Shown here: positions 17,382-27,100 of the stretch, in pieces
Layout: each line of letters starts with the position of its first letter
How positions within the stretch are numbered: the stretch's first letter is position 1
Origin: an uncultured Oscillospiraceae bacterium
Lineage (GTDB): Bacteria; Bacillota; Clostridia; Oscillospirales; Oscillospiraceae
Length of the DNA: 64,000 bases
Reading direction: 5' to 3'
Assembly: GCA_910585155.1 (NCBI GenBank)
Contig: CAJUEC010000011.1
Span: 1 to 64,000, forward strand
Notes under the pieces: model-generated
Told to the model about the DNA's origin: nothing
Seen by the model: only the letters and a program-made list of their open reading frames with translations
Databases searched by the model: none
Program-made: the position numbers and the translations under genes

Positions 17382-18674
17382 TCACACCGAGAACATGATG
17401 TCCAGCACAAACCGCTCTCCCTTGGTGTATACCTTCAGGCTGCCGCCGTATTTCTGGACCAGCATTTTGATGCTCTTCATACCAAAGCCATGATAGAGGG
17501 AATCGCCCTTGGTGCTGTCGGGCAGGCCGTTGGTAAAGATGAGCTTGTCCGTGAAATAGTTCTCCACGCGGATATGGACAAAATAGCCCTCCTGGGCGAT
17601 GTCCAGGGTCAAAAGCCGCTTCTCCGGGTCCGGCACCTTCTCCGCGGCCTCGATGGCGTTGTCCAGAATGTTGCCGAACAGGGAGTATATGTCCACCTCC
17701 GATATGAAATCCAGACATTTCCCGTCGGCCAGACAGGTCATGCTGATGTTCTTCTCTCCGCAGCTGAAGCTCTCCCGGGTGAGGACCACGTCCAGGGCGA
17801 TGTTCCCCGTGTGGAAGCTGCTGTCATAGGCGTTCACCGCCCCGCGCAGCTCATCGCCCAGCTCCCGCTGGGCCGGGCCCTCCAGCAGGGCGATCTGGTG
17901 CTTCAGGTCGTGGCACTTGATGTTAATGGCGTCGATGAGCGACTTTTCAAAATAGTACTGCTCCTGCTCGCTCTTCAGCACCTCCTTGATGGTGTCCAGC
18001 TCCAGCTTCGCCCGCTTGCTGGACACAATGCCCAGCAGCAGGAGGAAAATCAATACGCTGGCCATGATGCTGTAGGCGGTGAAGCACAGCTGGAGCAGCT
18101 CGCCGCCCTCCTGCATGGCCCGGAAAAACATCAGGTCCAGGGCGATTGCCGTGGACACCACGGCCAGCACCGCCAGCAGCAGCATTTTATTGTCCACCAC
18201 AATTTTGTCCACGCGGAGCTTTCTAAGCAGCACAGCGGCCCCCGCCAGGCAGACCGCCGCCACGGCGATATAGACCAGAATATGCGCCGCCTCCGGGGCC
18301 TGCCTCAGCCAGGTTCTGGACAGCATCCGATAGAGCCGCTGACAAATATGCTGAACGCAGTAGCTGGCGCAGCCGCAGAACAGGGCGGGCCACACCTCCG
18401 CCTCAAAGCAAAAGGCGGCGCAGGCCGTGATGAGGAGGATCAGCAGGGTATAGCCCAGCGTATTCAGCAGCTCCCGGGCGAACAGGGCGGAGGCCGCCGC
18501 CAGCCACGGGGGCTTGATCAGATAAAAATAGGCAAACCGCAGCGCGCACACCATGGCCAGGCTCAGCGCCATCCGCCCCGCGAACAGCCTGCGCCTGGGC
18601 ATGCGGCGGGCCACGATGCACACCGCCAGCAGCAGGAAGACATTCCCCAGCAGGTCCTGAACGATATCTCTCAT
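17382..18674 (-). CDS. GHKL sensor histidine kinase, AgrC-like (module A)
   Basis: A 430-residue kinase. Residues 1-220 hold six to seven membrane helices without a recognised ligand domain. A dimerisation helix with KCHDLKHQIALL (phospho-acceptor His) is followed by a GHKL ATPase with N-box NILDNAIEA and a GFGMKSI loop. The D/F/G boxes are reduced, as in the AgrC/VirS/ComD class. It begins 6 nt after the response regulator stop. No AgrB/AgrD-type peptide genes are nearby, so the stimulus may be a glycan product rather than an autoinducing peptide. Confidence 0.87.
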   Translation of the reverse strand: MRDIVQDLLGNVFLLLAVCIVARRMPRRRLFAGRMALSLAMVCALRFAYFYLIKPPWLAAASALFARELLNTLGYTLLILLITACAAFCFEAEVWPALFCGCASYCVQHICQRLYRMLSRTWLRQAPEAAHILVYIAVAAVCLAGAAVLLRKLRVDKIVVDNKMLLLAVLAVVSTAIALDLMFFRAMQEGGELLQLCFTAYSIMASVLIFLLLLGIVSSKRAKLELDTIKEVLKSEQEQYYFEKSLIDAINIKCHDLKHQIALLEGPAQRELGDELRGAVNAYDSSFHTGNIALDVVLTRESFSCGEKNISMTCLADGKCLDFISEVDIYSLFGNILDNAIEAAEKVPDPEKRLLTLDIAQEGYFVHIRVENYFTDKLIFTNGLPDSTKGDSLYHGFGMKSIKMLVQKYGGSLKVYTKGERFVLDIMFSV

Positions 18675-18680
18675 GGCCGG

Positions 18681-19385
18681 TCACGTGGAGATGCTGTAGG
18701 CGTGAATGGCCTCCAGAAACGCCTGCTTTCGGGTGCGGCTGATCTCAAATTTCTGGTCCCCCACGTACACGAAATCTCCGCTGATCCGTTTGACGCTCCT
18801 CAAATTCACCAGAACGCTCCGATTGCACCGGGAAAACTGCTGGGCAGGGAGCAGCTTTTCCACGGTGCGCATGGTGCCGTAGGCGGAGAAATCCCCCTGT
18901 GTGGTGTGGTAGGTGATGTTGTGGTCGGCAATTTCCACGCAGTTCAGGCAGGACAGCTCGATGCGGATGGTCCCCTCCGAGGAGGGCAGGAGCACCGTCG
19001 GCCTGTCCCACCTGGCGCAGCGGCTGACCGCCCGGTCCATCGTCATTTTAAACGCGTTGTAGTTCAGCGGCTTTACCATATAGCTCAGGGCCTCCACCTC
19101 GTAGCCTCTGACGGCGTATTTGGCCAGAAAGGTGACGAAAATGAGCACCACCGCCGGGTCGATCCTGCGCAGCTCCCCGGCGACGGCCAGGCCGTTCTTG
19201 TGGGGCATGTCGATGTCCATAAAGACGATATCGTAGGTCGGCTTATATTCCTCCAGAAAATTCAGGCCGTTTTTATACCGGGTTATGTTGAACATAGCGC
19301 CGCTCTCTCTGCTGTACAGCTCCAGGCATTGGCTCAGCCGCTCGGCGGACTCCCACTCGTCCTCAACAATGGCTATTTTATACAT
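18681..19385 (-). CDS. LytTR response regulator (module A)
   Basis: A 234-residue protein: an N-terminal receiver with acidic pocket VEDEW and phospho-acceptor Asp in VFMDIDMP, and a C-terminal LytTR DNA-binding domain (CNRSVLVNLRSVKRISG). The ATG at 19385 is spaced 8 nt from GGGGTG, so it is preferred to the TTG at 19394. LytTR proteins bind pairs of 9-bp direct repeats 12 bp apart. Such a pair lies just upstream of this gene's own promoter, suggesting autoregulation. Confidence 0.9.
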   Translation of the reverse strand: MYKIAIVEDEWESAERLSQCLELYSRESGAMFNITRYKNGLNFLEEYKPTYDIVFMDIDMPHKNGLAVAGELRRIDPAVVLIFVTFLAKYAVRGYEVEALSYMVKPLNYNAFKMTMDRAVSRCARWDRPTVLLPSSEGTIRIELSCLNCVEIADHNITYHTTQGDFSAYGTMRTVEKLLPAQQFSRCNRSVLVNLRSVKRISGDFVYVGDQKFEISRTRKQAFLEAIHAYSIST

Positions 19386-19413
19386 ATTCAACACCCCTTT
19401 CCCCTGAGACGAT

Positions 19414-19481
19414 AATATATTTTGTCGCTTTTTTCAAGCCAACCCCCAAAACGCAACGCCAATTATGGAATACACAACGTG
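19414..19481 (-). promoter_or_regulatory. Promoter with LytTR-type direct repeats upstream of the module A regulator
   Basis: Minus strand: repeats CACGTTGTG (19473-19481) and GGCGTTGCG (19452-19460) are separated by 12 bp. TTGGCT (-35, 19437-19442), a 17-bp spacer and TATATT (-10, 19414-19419) follow. The proximal repeat begins 33 bp upstream of the -10, the same as at 27355-27422. Confidence 0.5.
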
Positions 19482-19827
19482 AATTGTGCGGACCGCGCCG
19501 TCCTCACCGCGCAGGCCGAAGGCCCTGCGCGGCTTCCGGTGTGTCTCCCGCTGATAGGATTTCCCTTCTTCAGCCGATTCACATGTCAGCATGCCCGCCG
19601 GCATGGGGCCGGCTGGAAAACTCCCGCCATTTTCCCGGAAAACGCGGCATTGCCTTTTCCGCCGCCCTTTGATATAATTCTCTTTAAAGCCCCTTTAGAA
19701 CCGGGCAATTTTTGCGCACTCGGTCAAAAATTGCCCGCCTGCCGCCGCCAGGCTGCTGGGCAGCTCGCCCCGCAGGCCTGACAGCCGCGTCAAAGGGCGA
19801 TTTACGCGAAGGGAAAGGAGTGCTCGC
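19482..19827. other. Non-coding stretch before rpoN with a 12-bp hairpin
   Basis: I see no gene here. GGGCAATTTTTG (19703-19714) and CAAAAATTGCCC (19725-19736) form a perfect inverted repeat in the leader of rpoN. It is preceded by TGATATAATTC (about 19670), a possible -10. The hairpin could be an attenuator or a protein-binding site. Confidence 0.4.
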
Positions 19828-21180
19828 ATGGAATTAAATTTAGAACAGCGGCTGCACCAGACTCTCTCTCCTCAAATGATCCAGTCCATGCGGGTGCTCC
19901 AGATGGGAATACAGGAGCTGCAGGAGTACGTGGAGGATGTCCTTCAGGAAAATCCCGTGCTGGAGCTGCCTGAATCGGAGGAGCGGCCGCCTGAGCCGCC
20001 GCTGCCGGCGCAGGAGCTGGAGTGGCTCCAGGCCAGCGACTGGCAGAACTCCTACTACTACCGCCAGGACGCGGAGGGAGATCGGGGCGACGTGCTGTAC
20101 AATGCGGGCTGCTTCCTGGACGACGAGAAGAGCCTGTCCCGTTACATCCTGGCCCAGTTCCTCGGCACCTGCCTGGAGCCTGAGATCCTGGCCGCCGTAG
20201 AATTCCTGGTGGCCCGGCTGGATGACGACGGATACCTGGAGGAGGACCTGGACGTGCTGGCCCGGTACTCCGGCATGGGCCCGGCGGTGATGGAGCGGGC
20301 CCTCATCGAGCTCCAGGCCGCCGACCCCGCCGGCGTGGGGGCCAGAAACCTGTCCGAGTGTCTGCGGCTCCAGCTGGAGCGGCGCAGGGGCGACCACAGG
20401 CTGGCCATACAGATTGCCGCGGACCACCTGGAGGCGCTGTCCCGCCGGCGCTATGGGGCCATCAGCCGGGCGCTGGGGGCCTCGAAAAGCGACGTGTGCG
20501 CCGCCTGCGATCTGATCCGCTCCCTGGACCCCAAGCCGGGCGCGGGCTTTTCCGCCCCCAAGAATCTGTCCTATATCACACCGGACATCCTGGTGACCGT
20601 CTATCCCGACCGGATTGAGGCTGCCGTCAATGACAGCACGCTGCCCCGGCTTCGCTTCAGCGCCTACTACACCAAGCTCCTGCGGGAGACGGCGGACCAG
20701 GACGTTCAAAACTATCTCTCGGAGCGGCTGTGCAAAGCCAAATGGGTGGTCAAGAGCATCCATCAGCGCAGGGACACCCTGCTCCGGTGCGCTGAATGGA
20801 TGGCGGCGCGGCAGGAGGCCTTTTTCCGCATGGGGTCCGGATATCTGGTCCCCATGACCATGGGGGACATGGCCCAGGCGCTGGGCCTCCACGAGTCCAC
20901 CGTCAGCCGGACGATGCGGGACAAATACCTCCAGTGCAGTTGGGGAATCTACCCGCTGCGCTGGTTCTTCTCCCGGGCGCTGAGCGGAGACGCAGTCTCC
21001 CCGGAAATGGCCAAGGCCCTGCTGCGCAGGCTGGTGACCGAGGAGCGCCAGCCGCTGTCCGACCAGAAGCTCTGCGAGGAGATGGCCCAGCAGGGCTGCC
21101 CCATCTCCCGCCGGACTGTGGCCAAATACCGGGACGAGCTGGGCATACCCAACGCCCTGGGGCGACGGACCCAGGATTGA
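19828..21180 (+). CDS. rpoN: RNA polymerase sigma-54 factor
   Basis: A 450-residue sigma-54. The N-terminal activator-interacting region (LEQRLHQTLSPQMIQSMRVLQM) is followed by an acidic linker, the core-binding domain (ARYSGMGPAVMERALIELQAADPAGVGARNL, here described not quoted as one motif), an HTH (MAQALGLHESTVSRTM) and the RpoN box near the end (RRTVAKYRDELGIP), which reads the -24 element. The start has GAAAGGAG at good spacing. No enhancer-binding activator is in this window, so its regulon lies elsewhere. It is flanked by the two GH3 modules but faces the opposite way. Confidence 0.95.
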   Translation: MELNLEQRLHQTLSPQMIQSMRVLQMGIQELQEYVEDVLQENPVLELPESEERPPEPPLPAQELEWLQASDWQNSYYYRQDAEGDRGDVLYNAGCFLDDEKSLSRYILAQFLGTCLEPEILAAVEFLVARLDDDGYLEEDLDVLARYSGMGPAVMERALIELQAADPAGVGARNLSECLRLQLERRRGDHRLAIQIAADHLEALSRRRYGAISRALGASKSDVCAACDLIRSLDPKPGAGFSAPKNLSYITPDILVTVYPDRIEAAVNDSTLPRLRFSAYYTKLLRETADQDVQNYLSERLCKAKWVVKSIHQRRDTLLRCAEWMAARQEAFFRMGSGYLVPMTMGDMAQALGLHESTVSRTMRDKYLQCSWGIYPLRWFFSRALSGDAVSPEMAKALLRRLVTEERQPLSDQKLCEEMAQQGCPISRRTVAKYRDELGIPNALGRRTQD

Positions 21181-21252
21181 GCGCTGGATTCTCAGAAGCC
21201 GCACCAATCCTGGCGGACCGCGCCGCCGCCCGGGCGGGCCTCAAAACAAAAA

Positions 21253-21284
21253 ACGCAGCCGCTTTCCTACTGAAAGCGGCTGCG
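21253..21284. terminator. Terminator between rpoN and the module B operon
   Basis: CGCAGCCGCTTTC pairs with its complement around CTACT. The minus-strand side continues into GTTTTTTGTTTTG, so it best terminates the module B operon. Confidence 0.8.
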
Positions 21285-21438
21285 TCATATTCCCACATTG
21301 TTTGTCTTGTCCTCAGCGATTCCGGCTTATGCCCTGAAGCCAGGGCCAACGGTGGAGCCAACCGCCCCGTCTCCCCGGCATTCCTCCAAGTTCCTGCCTC
21401 GCCCATAGCTGGTTGATCCCAACATCCGGGCGCTTCAG

Positions 21439-23049
21439 CTATTGGGACAGCTTCCCATTCCGCGGGACAAGAAGCAAATATGCCGCCGTCCCAACAACGG
21501 CGCCGCAGACCAGACTGGATAGGAACAGGGTTCCCACCACACAGGCACAGAAGGGAACGGCCTGTGTGGCATCGCGCCAGTTGATCTCCATGCTCCGCGC
21601 AGCCATAGAAAGTCCCACAATGACCATGACCGCATCGGCGACCGCAAAACTGCATTCTGTGATGGCCTGAAGCGTCTCCCCATAGTGTCCATACATAGTA
21701 AAGGCAACATCGTAAGACATAGCGGTGGAGAAGAAAAAGGGCACCACCCACACGAACATGGAGACAAAAAGCACTGCACAAGCAGCAATCGAGGTCAGCC
21801 CCGACCTTCCTCCATCCTCCGCGCCGGCACAGGACTCTTTGCCCAGGGACAGCGGGACCACACCGACCAGCGAGGCTATGATACCCGCGCCAGCGTTGCA
21901 CATCAGAGCCAGATCCGCACGGTGCCTCTCCCCTTCAGCACTGCCGCAGCGCTCCTCAACCGCATCCAGTACGGCCTGCGCGTCCAGGAGTTGGCTGAGC
22001 AGAACTGTGAGCAATCCCGCAGAGAACAGCAGGGGTACATTTCCGCCGTTGGCGGCGTAGGCGCTGAAATCCAGCCCCTCCGAGAAAATTTTCCCGATGG
22101 AGAAGGCGGAGAGGATTTGGGGAAAGTGATGATGCAGAGCGTCCTCACTGCCCACCATCCACAGACGCCCCCACATGGAGTCCAGCGACATACCAAAGTT
22201 TTTCCAGTTGATACAAACCGCGCAGAGGTCCAGCACCAAAAACAGCCCCGTACCCAGCAGCAGCGCGTACAGCCCAGGATGGCGGGAGCACCGTTTCAGG
22301 ACCAGCCAGACCACGAAGGTGAAGATTACGGACAGTGTGCTCACCAGCATCAGCGGGTGGTAACGGTCCGCTGCATAGGTAAAGTTCCCAAAGTCAATCA
22401 GGGTGGGCATAGCCACCCTGGAATTCATGTCGGCAAACACCGTGCCTGCGCCATAGGCGGAGACAGCAGAAGCGTTCACCGAGATCAACCCAGTCAGCTG
22501 CGCCGCCATCCAGGCCATCAGCAGCCCCGCGGCGGCGGGAAGCGCCCTGCGCACAGGAGCGGGGACGACCGACACAACCACCCGTCTCACCCCGGGTATA
22601 GACACCAAAGCGGCGTATGCCATTGAGCTGAAAAAGCACAGGACCAACAGGTTGGAGTAGGTCAATCCATCCGCGGTCCCGGCCAGGGAGACGACGACGG
22701 TGCTCAGCCCAAGGCCGGACACCTGTACCAACGGCAGGCGGGCTACCAGACCGACAGCCAAGCTGCCCACAAACGCCAGCAGCATGGAAAAAAAGTACAG
22801 CCGAGCGTAAATCTCGCCGTTGGCCGCGGCCTGCGCCGCATTGGAGGCGGCGTAGCCGCCCGATATCTGGAGCTTTGCAACCAGCTGCATATTTAGAAAG
22901 ATTCCGCAAACCGAAAGGATTCCGGTAAACAGTCCCGCCGCAATCTCCCCGCCCAGCGTGCCGCCCCGGCGGGTATAGTGGAAATAGGCATCCAGGGGAG
23001 GGCGTCTGCCCCCAGCGGACAGCACCGGGACCGCATTCATTTGTGACAT
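21439..23049 (-). CDS. NCS2/AzgA-like permease (module B)
   Basis: A 536-residue polytopic membrane protein with 12 or more helices. The layout matches the adenine/guanine-xanthine (AzgA) branch of NCS2: GEIAAGLFTGILSV at helix 1, ARLPLVQVSGLGLSTVV, RRALPAAAGLLMAWM, and a gating segment with GRSGLTSIAA. The usual Asp/Glu-rich substrate motifs are altered (LSQLLDAQAVLD), so substrate preference may have shifted. The ATG at 23049 follows GGAGG. It is the last gene of the GH3-3 operon, which suggests that it imports an aglycone or base released by the hydrolase. Its stop codon lies in a sequence resembling the end of the small repeat element. Confidence 0.7.
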   Translation of the reverse strand: MSQMNAVPVLSAGGRRPPLDAYFHYTRRGGTLGGEIAAGLFTGILSVCGIFLNMQLVAKLQISGGYAASNAAQAAANGEIYARLYFFSMLLAFVGSLAVGLVARLPLVQVSGLGLSTVVVSLAGTADGLTYSNLLVLCFFSSMAYAALVSIPGVRRVVVSVVPAPVRRALPAAAGLLMAWMAAQLTGLISVNASAVSAYGAGTVFADMNSRVAMPTLIDFGNFTYAADRYHPLMLVSTLSVIFTFVVWLVLKRCSRHPGLYALLLGTGLFLVLDLCAVCINWKNFGMSLDSMWGRLWMVGSEDALHHHFPQILSAFSIGKIFSEGLDFSAYAANGGNVPLLFSAGLLTVLLSQLLDAQAVLDAVEERCGSAEGERHRADLALMCNAGAGIIASLVGVVPLSLGKESCAGAEDGGRSGLTSIAACAVLFVSMFVWVVPFFFSTAMSYDVAFTMYGHYGETLQAITECSFAVADAVMVIVGLSMAARSMEINWRDATQAVPFCACVVGTLFLSSLVCGAVVGTAAYLLLVPRNGKLSQ

Positions 23050-23108
23050 AGAAAAGCCTCCGTTTCTCTCAGGTGTAAGGGCCGGACCAGGCAGACTGTT
23101 GAAACCCA

Positions 23109-24140
23109 TCAATCCACGATCCGGGCGGAAAGGGGCTGGTCGCCGCAGAAATCAACGCGGTCAGGCTGGGTGGCCGAGCGAATGCTGGCAATATCGGACA
23201 TGGGCGGGTCTACCCAAAGTTCAGTGGTGGCCACGGTGAACTCCTCGGTGGGCTCCTGGTCGATGAGCGTGATCTGGACAGCTGTGCTGGGCTGAGAGTC
23301 GTTGGTGTAGTCCAGCTTGGCAATGGCCTGACAAGTGACATAGTACGTACCAGGGTCCAGCGTGTAGGTATAGATGTCGTTGATAAAGCAATAGGTCTGG
23401 CTGCCCACATAGGGGCCAAAACCGGTCAGCTCCCCGTTGGCTGTGTAGTAGTGAAGAGATGGCTCGGAATAGGAGGTGCCCCAGCTGTATCCCATGGGGT
23501 GGCCGTAGATGACCTCACCCAGCTCACCCAGGTCCACAGTGTCGCTATATACTTCTGCGGTACACTCGGGATCGGAGTAAAAGGAGAATTTCATCTCCGG
23601 CAGGTATTCATAGTCGTAATAGTCAGACAGGGTGGCCCAATCCACCACCAGCTCCACCTGATTGCCGCTGGACATGGCCAGCATCTCAGGGCGCTCCAGC
23701 GTCAGGCCCACGCCGTATTCCACCATAAAGGACACAGGGTCCGGGTTGGTGAACTGGGATCCGGCGGCGGAATAGGTGATCAGCTTCACTCGGAACGAGC
23801 CCCAACCCATGGCTGGCAGGTCCACAACGCCAGTATAGAGCCCGGTTCCCTTGCCGTTGATACGGGAGGAGGAGGCCGTATAATCCACCAATTCCCGGCC
23901 ATCCGTCACCGGATAGATGCGAATGATGTAGTAGGCGGCGTCCGGGTCGGTCCCCTGGAAGGAGTATTCGCCGGTGACCGGATCCATCTCAAAATCCGTC
24001 GGCGCGGACAGCACCCGCCCCTCCGTCTGGGTCAGCGCGGCGGAGGCGGGAACAAGGGCCTCCCCCGCCTCGCAGGCCGCAAGCGTCAAACACATTACCA
24101 AAAGCAGCCCTATCATACATGAGATATGCAATTTTTTCAT
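23109..24140 (-). CDS. Lipoprotein of unknown function (module B)
   Basis: A 343-residue lipoprotein (MKKLHISC start at 24140, lipobox TLAAC). The rest is beta-rich with repeated Ig/fibronectin-III-like patterns (FEMDPVTGEYSFQGTDPDAAYYIIRI, abbreviated as two strands; ATTELWV near the end). I do not recognise a family. It starts 25 nt downstream of GH3-3 and precedes the permease by 59 nt, so it takes the position that the B-repeat lipoprotein holds in module A: a likely substrate-binding or scaffold partner on the cell surface. Confidence 0.65.
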   Translation of the reverse strand: MKKLHISCMIGLLLVMCLTLAACEAGEALVPASAALTQTEGRVLSAPTDFEMDPVTGEYSFQGTDPDAAYYIIRIYPVTDGRELVDYTASSSRINGKGTGLYTGVVDLPAMGWGSFRVKLITYSAAGSQFTNPDPVSFMVEYGVGLTLERPEMLAMSSGNQVELVVDWATLSDYYDYEYLPEMKFSFYSDPECTAEVYSDTVDLGELGEVIYGHPMGYSWGTSYSEPSLHYYTANGELTGFGPYVGSQTYCFINDIYTYTLDPGTYYVTCQAIAKLDYTNDSQPSTAVQITLIDQEPTEEFTVATTELWVDPPMSDIASIRSATQPDRVDFCGDQPLSARIVD

Positions 24141-24165
24141 AAATTCAATCCCCTTTCGGCAATGA

Positions 24166-27100
24166 TCACAATTCGCTGTGGGCATTGCTCGTCTTTTTCC
24201 CGGCTCTCACCACAAGAACGGCGGCGATAGTTGCCACGGCTGCCAAGCCGAGCACGCCCAGGACGATGGCGCCGGTCGGGATACCCACGGAGGCGGTCAC
24301 CACACCCACCGGGCCGCTGATGGTGTTGCCCGCCTCGTCAGCGCCTTTTGCACCGCAATATTGGTACAGACAGTGGCGCATGATTTCATGGAGCGCGTAG
24401 CGGGTGTAGACATATTGGGTGGAATCGCCGAAGGCGGCCTCCGTGCTGGCCATATTGATGTAATTGCCGTAGCCCAAAGTGGCGCCGCGGACAGACATCA
24501 TAACCAACGGGTTGTTGTAAACATCGCCGCTGCCGCAGTTCCCGTCGGTGATCAGCAGTCCCTGCCAATCCCACTCCTGGCGGAGCATTACTTCATACAT
24601 GCCAAAGTGAAACATGCTGATGCCAATTCGGTTGAGGGAGGCCATGATGCCGTTGGCCGCATAATCTTTGCAGGAAATTTCATAGGGACGCATGTAGATT
24701 TCCCGGATCGCCTGCTCGTTGGCCCAGGTGACGGCGCCGTCCCGGTTGGTGTCGTTGTCATTGAGGGCCATGTGCTTGACGAAAACACTGGTACCGGTGG
24801 ATTGGATGCCGGAAACCACGCTGCCACCGATGACACCGGAAAGAAAACCGTCCTCGGAGTAATATTCCAAATTCCGCCCGCCGAAGGGAGAGCGGTGTAT
24901 GTTCATTGCGGGGGCATAGGCGCAGCCGATGCCGAACAGAACGTCTTGGCGCCCATAGGCCACGCCCATCTCGCGGGCCAGCCCGGTATTCCAGGTAGAG
25001 GCAATAATGACTTCGCAGGGGAAGAATGTGGCGCCGTTGTGCCCGCCTGCCTGGGCGGGGCCGTCCAGGGCCACCTGCTTGGGCTTCCCCACGGAGGGAA
25101 CCGCAGGGACCATCCAGCCGCAGTTGCCCTGGACCTCGATGGCCTCTTTCAGAGAGGTCATACTGGCCAGCTTCTCCCAGATCTCGAAGCCCTCGTCGGT
25201 GTCAATGGGCACGCCGGTCATGTCTTCCACGCTGAGCTTATGATAGCCCCCAGTAGAGGGCGGGGTATCCACCACCATAGGCAGGCCGCTCTCCGTGGCC
25301 TCCCCCTCCAACACATAATAGACCTGATTCCACACAGGATCAGGGAAGGAGTCCGCGGCCCGGCCGTCAGGGGTGGCCCTGGCATAGGGCATCATATCCG
25401 CGCCGAACGCATATATGGTTTTGGACAGGGAGGTTTTGGACCCGTTTCGGTACGTCTCATAGGTGTATTCATACTGCTCTGTGCCGTGCTGGGCCAAGGC
25501 CTTTTCCAGACTGTCACGGAGCATCTCGTTGGGCTCCTCGTCAGAGGCGTGCTGCATAATGACCTCCATGCCCCCCGCAAAGTCCGCGCGAGAGAGGTAG
25601 CCGTCCAACATACTGCCATCGCCGGCGGTTACGTCGTCCATAGCGTTTTTGGCCGTCACAGCATCGGAGGACCGCGCACCGGCGTACACCGCCCCGAAAA
25701 CGCTCCCTGACTCATCATAGATCACAGGCGCGGACAGTTCAGCGGATAGGCTGGCGCTGGGCGCGTTGGTACTGCCGGCCTCACCCCACTGGTGGGCATC
25801 TTTCTGAACGTTGAACTTATAGGTACCAGCCTCCAGCACATAGCAACCCTGACCGAAGTTGTCGAAGGAGGCCAAATCGTCGGTATCAAAGGCAATGGTC
25901 AGCTCTTGGGACTGTCCGGCCTCCAACAGATCGGTCTTGCCGAAGCCAATCAACACCACCTTGGACTTTTCCAAGCCCACCCCTTTGATGCCAAAGCTGT
26001 CGGTGTCAGACTGATAGGGCGCTTCCATATAGAGCTGAACCACATTCTTTCCGGCGGTCTCGCCGGTATTGGTCACCCGCACGGTGACGGAATTGGAGCC
26101 ATGGGGCTCCAGCCGCACATCGGAGGCCACGATTTCCTCAGAGAAGGTGGTGTAGGAGAGTCCATAGCCGAAGGGAAACTGGACCACCTGGCCGTAGCCG
26201 GAGGCCGCTCCGTTTTTGAATACGTGGGCGGTAAACTCCTCAGAGTCAAAATACCCCTGGGCGTCGGCGGTCTCGAAGAACCGGTAGCCCACGTATATCC
26301 CCTCCTCATACTGATAGAAGGGCTGGTTATCTGCGTTGGCATAACGGTTGTCGTCGTTGTTATAATACGTGGGATTGGTGGTCACATCATAGGCCCAGGT
26401 GTCCACCAGACGGCCGGAGGGGTTGACCTGCCCCCCCAGAATCGCACCCACGCCCACCATGCCGGAGGCGCCCGGAAGGCCGATCCACAGACAGGCATCC
26501 ACCCCGTAGGACTCCTCGTCCAAAAAGCCCAGCTCCATGGCTGCGCCGGAGTTCACCAGCACGATGGTGTGGTCATAGTTGGCGCCGCAAAATTCCAACA
26601 GATCCTTTTCATCCTGGTTCAGCTCCAGGTAGGTGCTGCCGGTAAGGGTGCTGCCGTCGCCGTCATGATCCATATTGGGCGAGGAACCCTCTCCGCCGGA
26701 TCGGCCAATGGTGACAATGGCGTATTCGGTATAGCCCTCCGCACATAAAACAGATTTCCCGCTGTGATATACATCGATGGAAAATTCGTGTACACCTTGG
26801 CAGCTGGTCCAGTCATTTAGCCCAGAGGGATCGCTGGCTTTCACACGGGGCGCGCCGCCGCACTGCTCCTCCAGCCAGTCCCAGGCCGCCTCATTCACAT
26901 CCAGCCCCGCCTCAAGGAAGGCGTCCTTCATGTTGACGGTATTGGAGGTGTTCCCGCCGCCGGAGCCCTGCATATAGTTGTAAGACATGGAGCCCAGAAG
27001 CGTGACCCGCGCGTTGCTGGCCAGCGGCAACAGCTGGTCTGTGTTTTTCAGCAACACTGCCCCCTCCTCTTCCAGCGCCACACTGGAGTCGTAGCCCTCG

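Noticed and set aside
19828..21180. Sigma-54 promoters near rpoN
   Set aside because: I found no TGGCAC-N5-TTGCA-like sequence upstream of neighbouring genes, and no sigma-54 activator gene is present.
24355..24370. ATATTGGTACAGAC inside GH3-3 as another repeat end
   Set aside because: It lies within conserved coding sequence and matches only about 9 bases of the element end.
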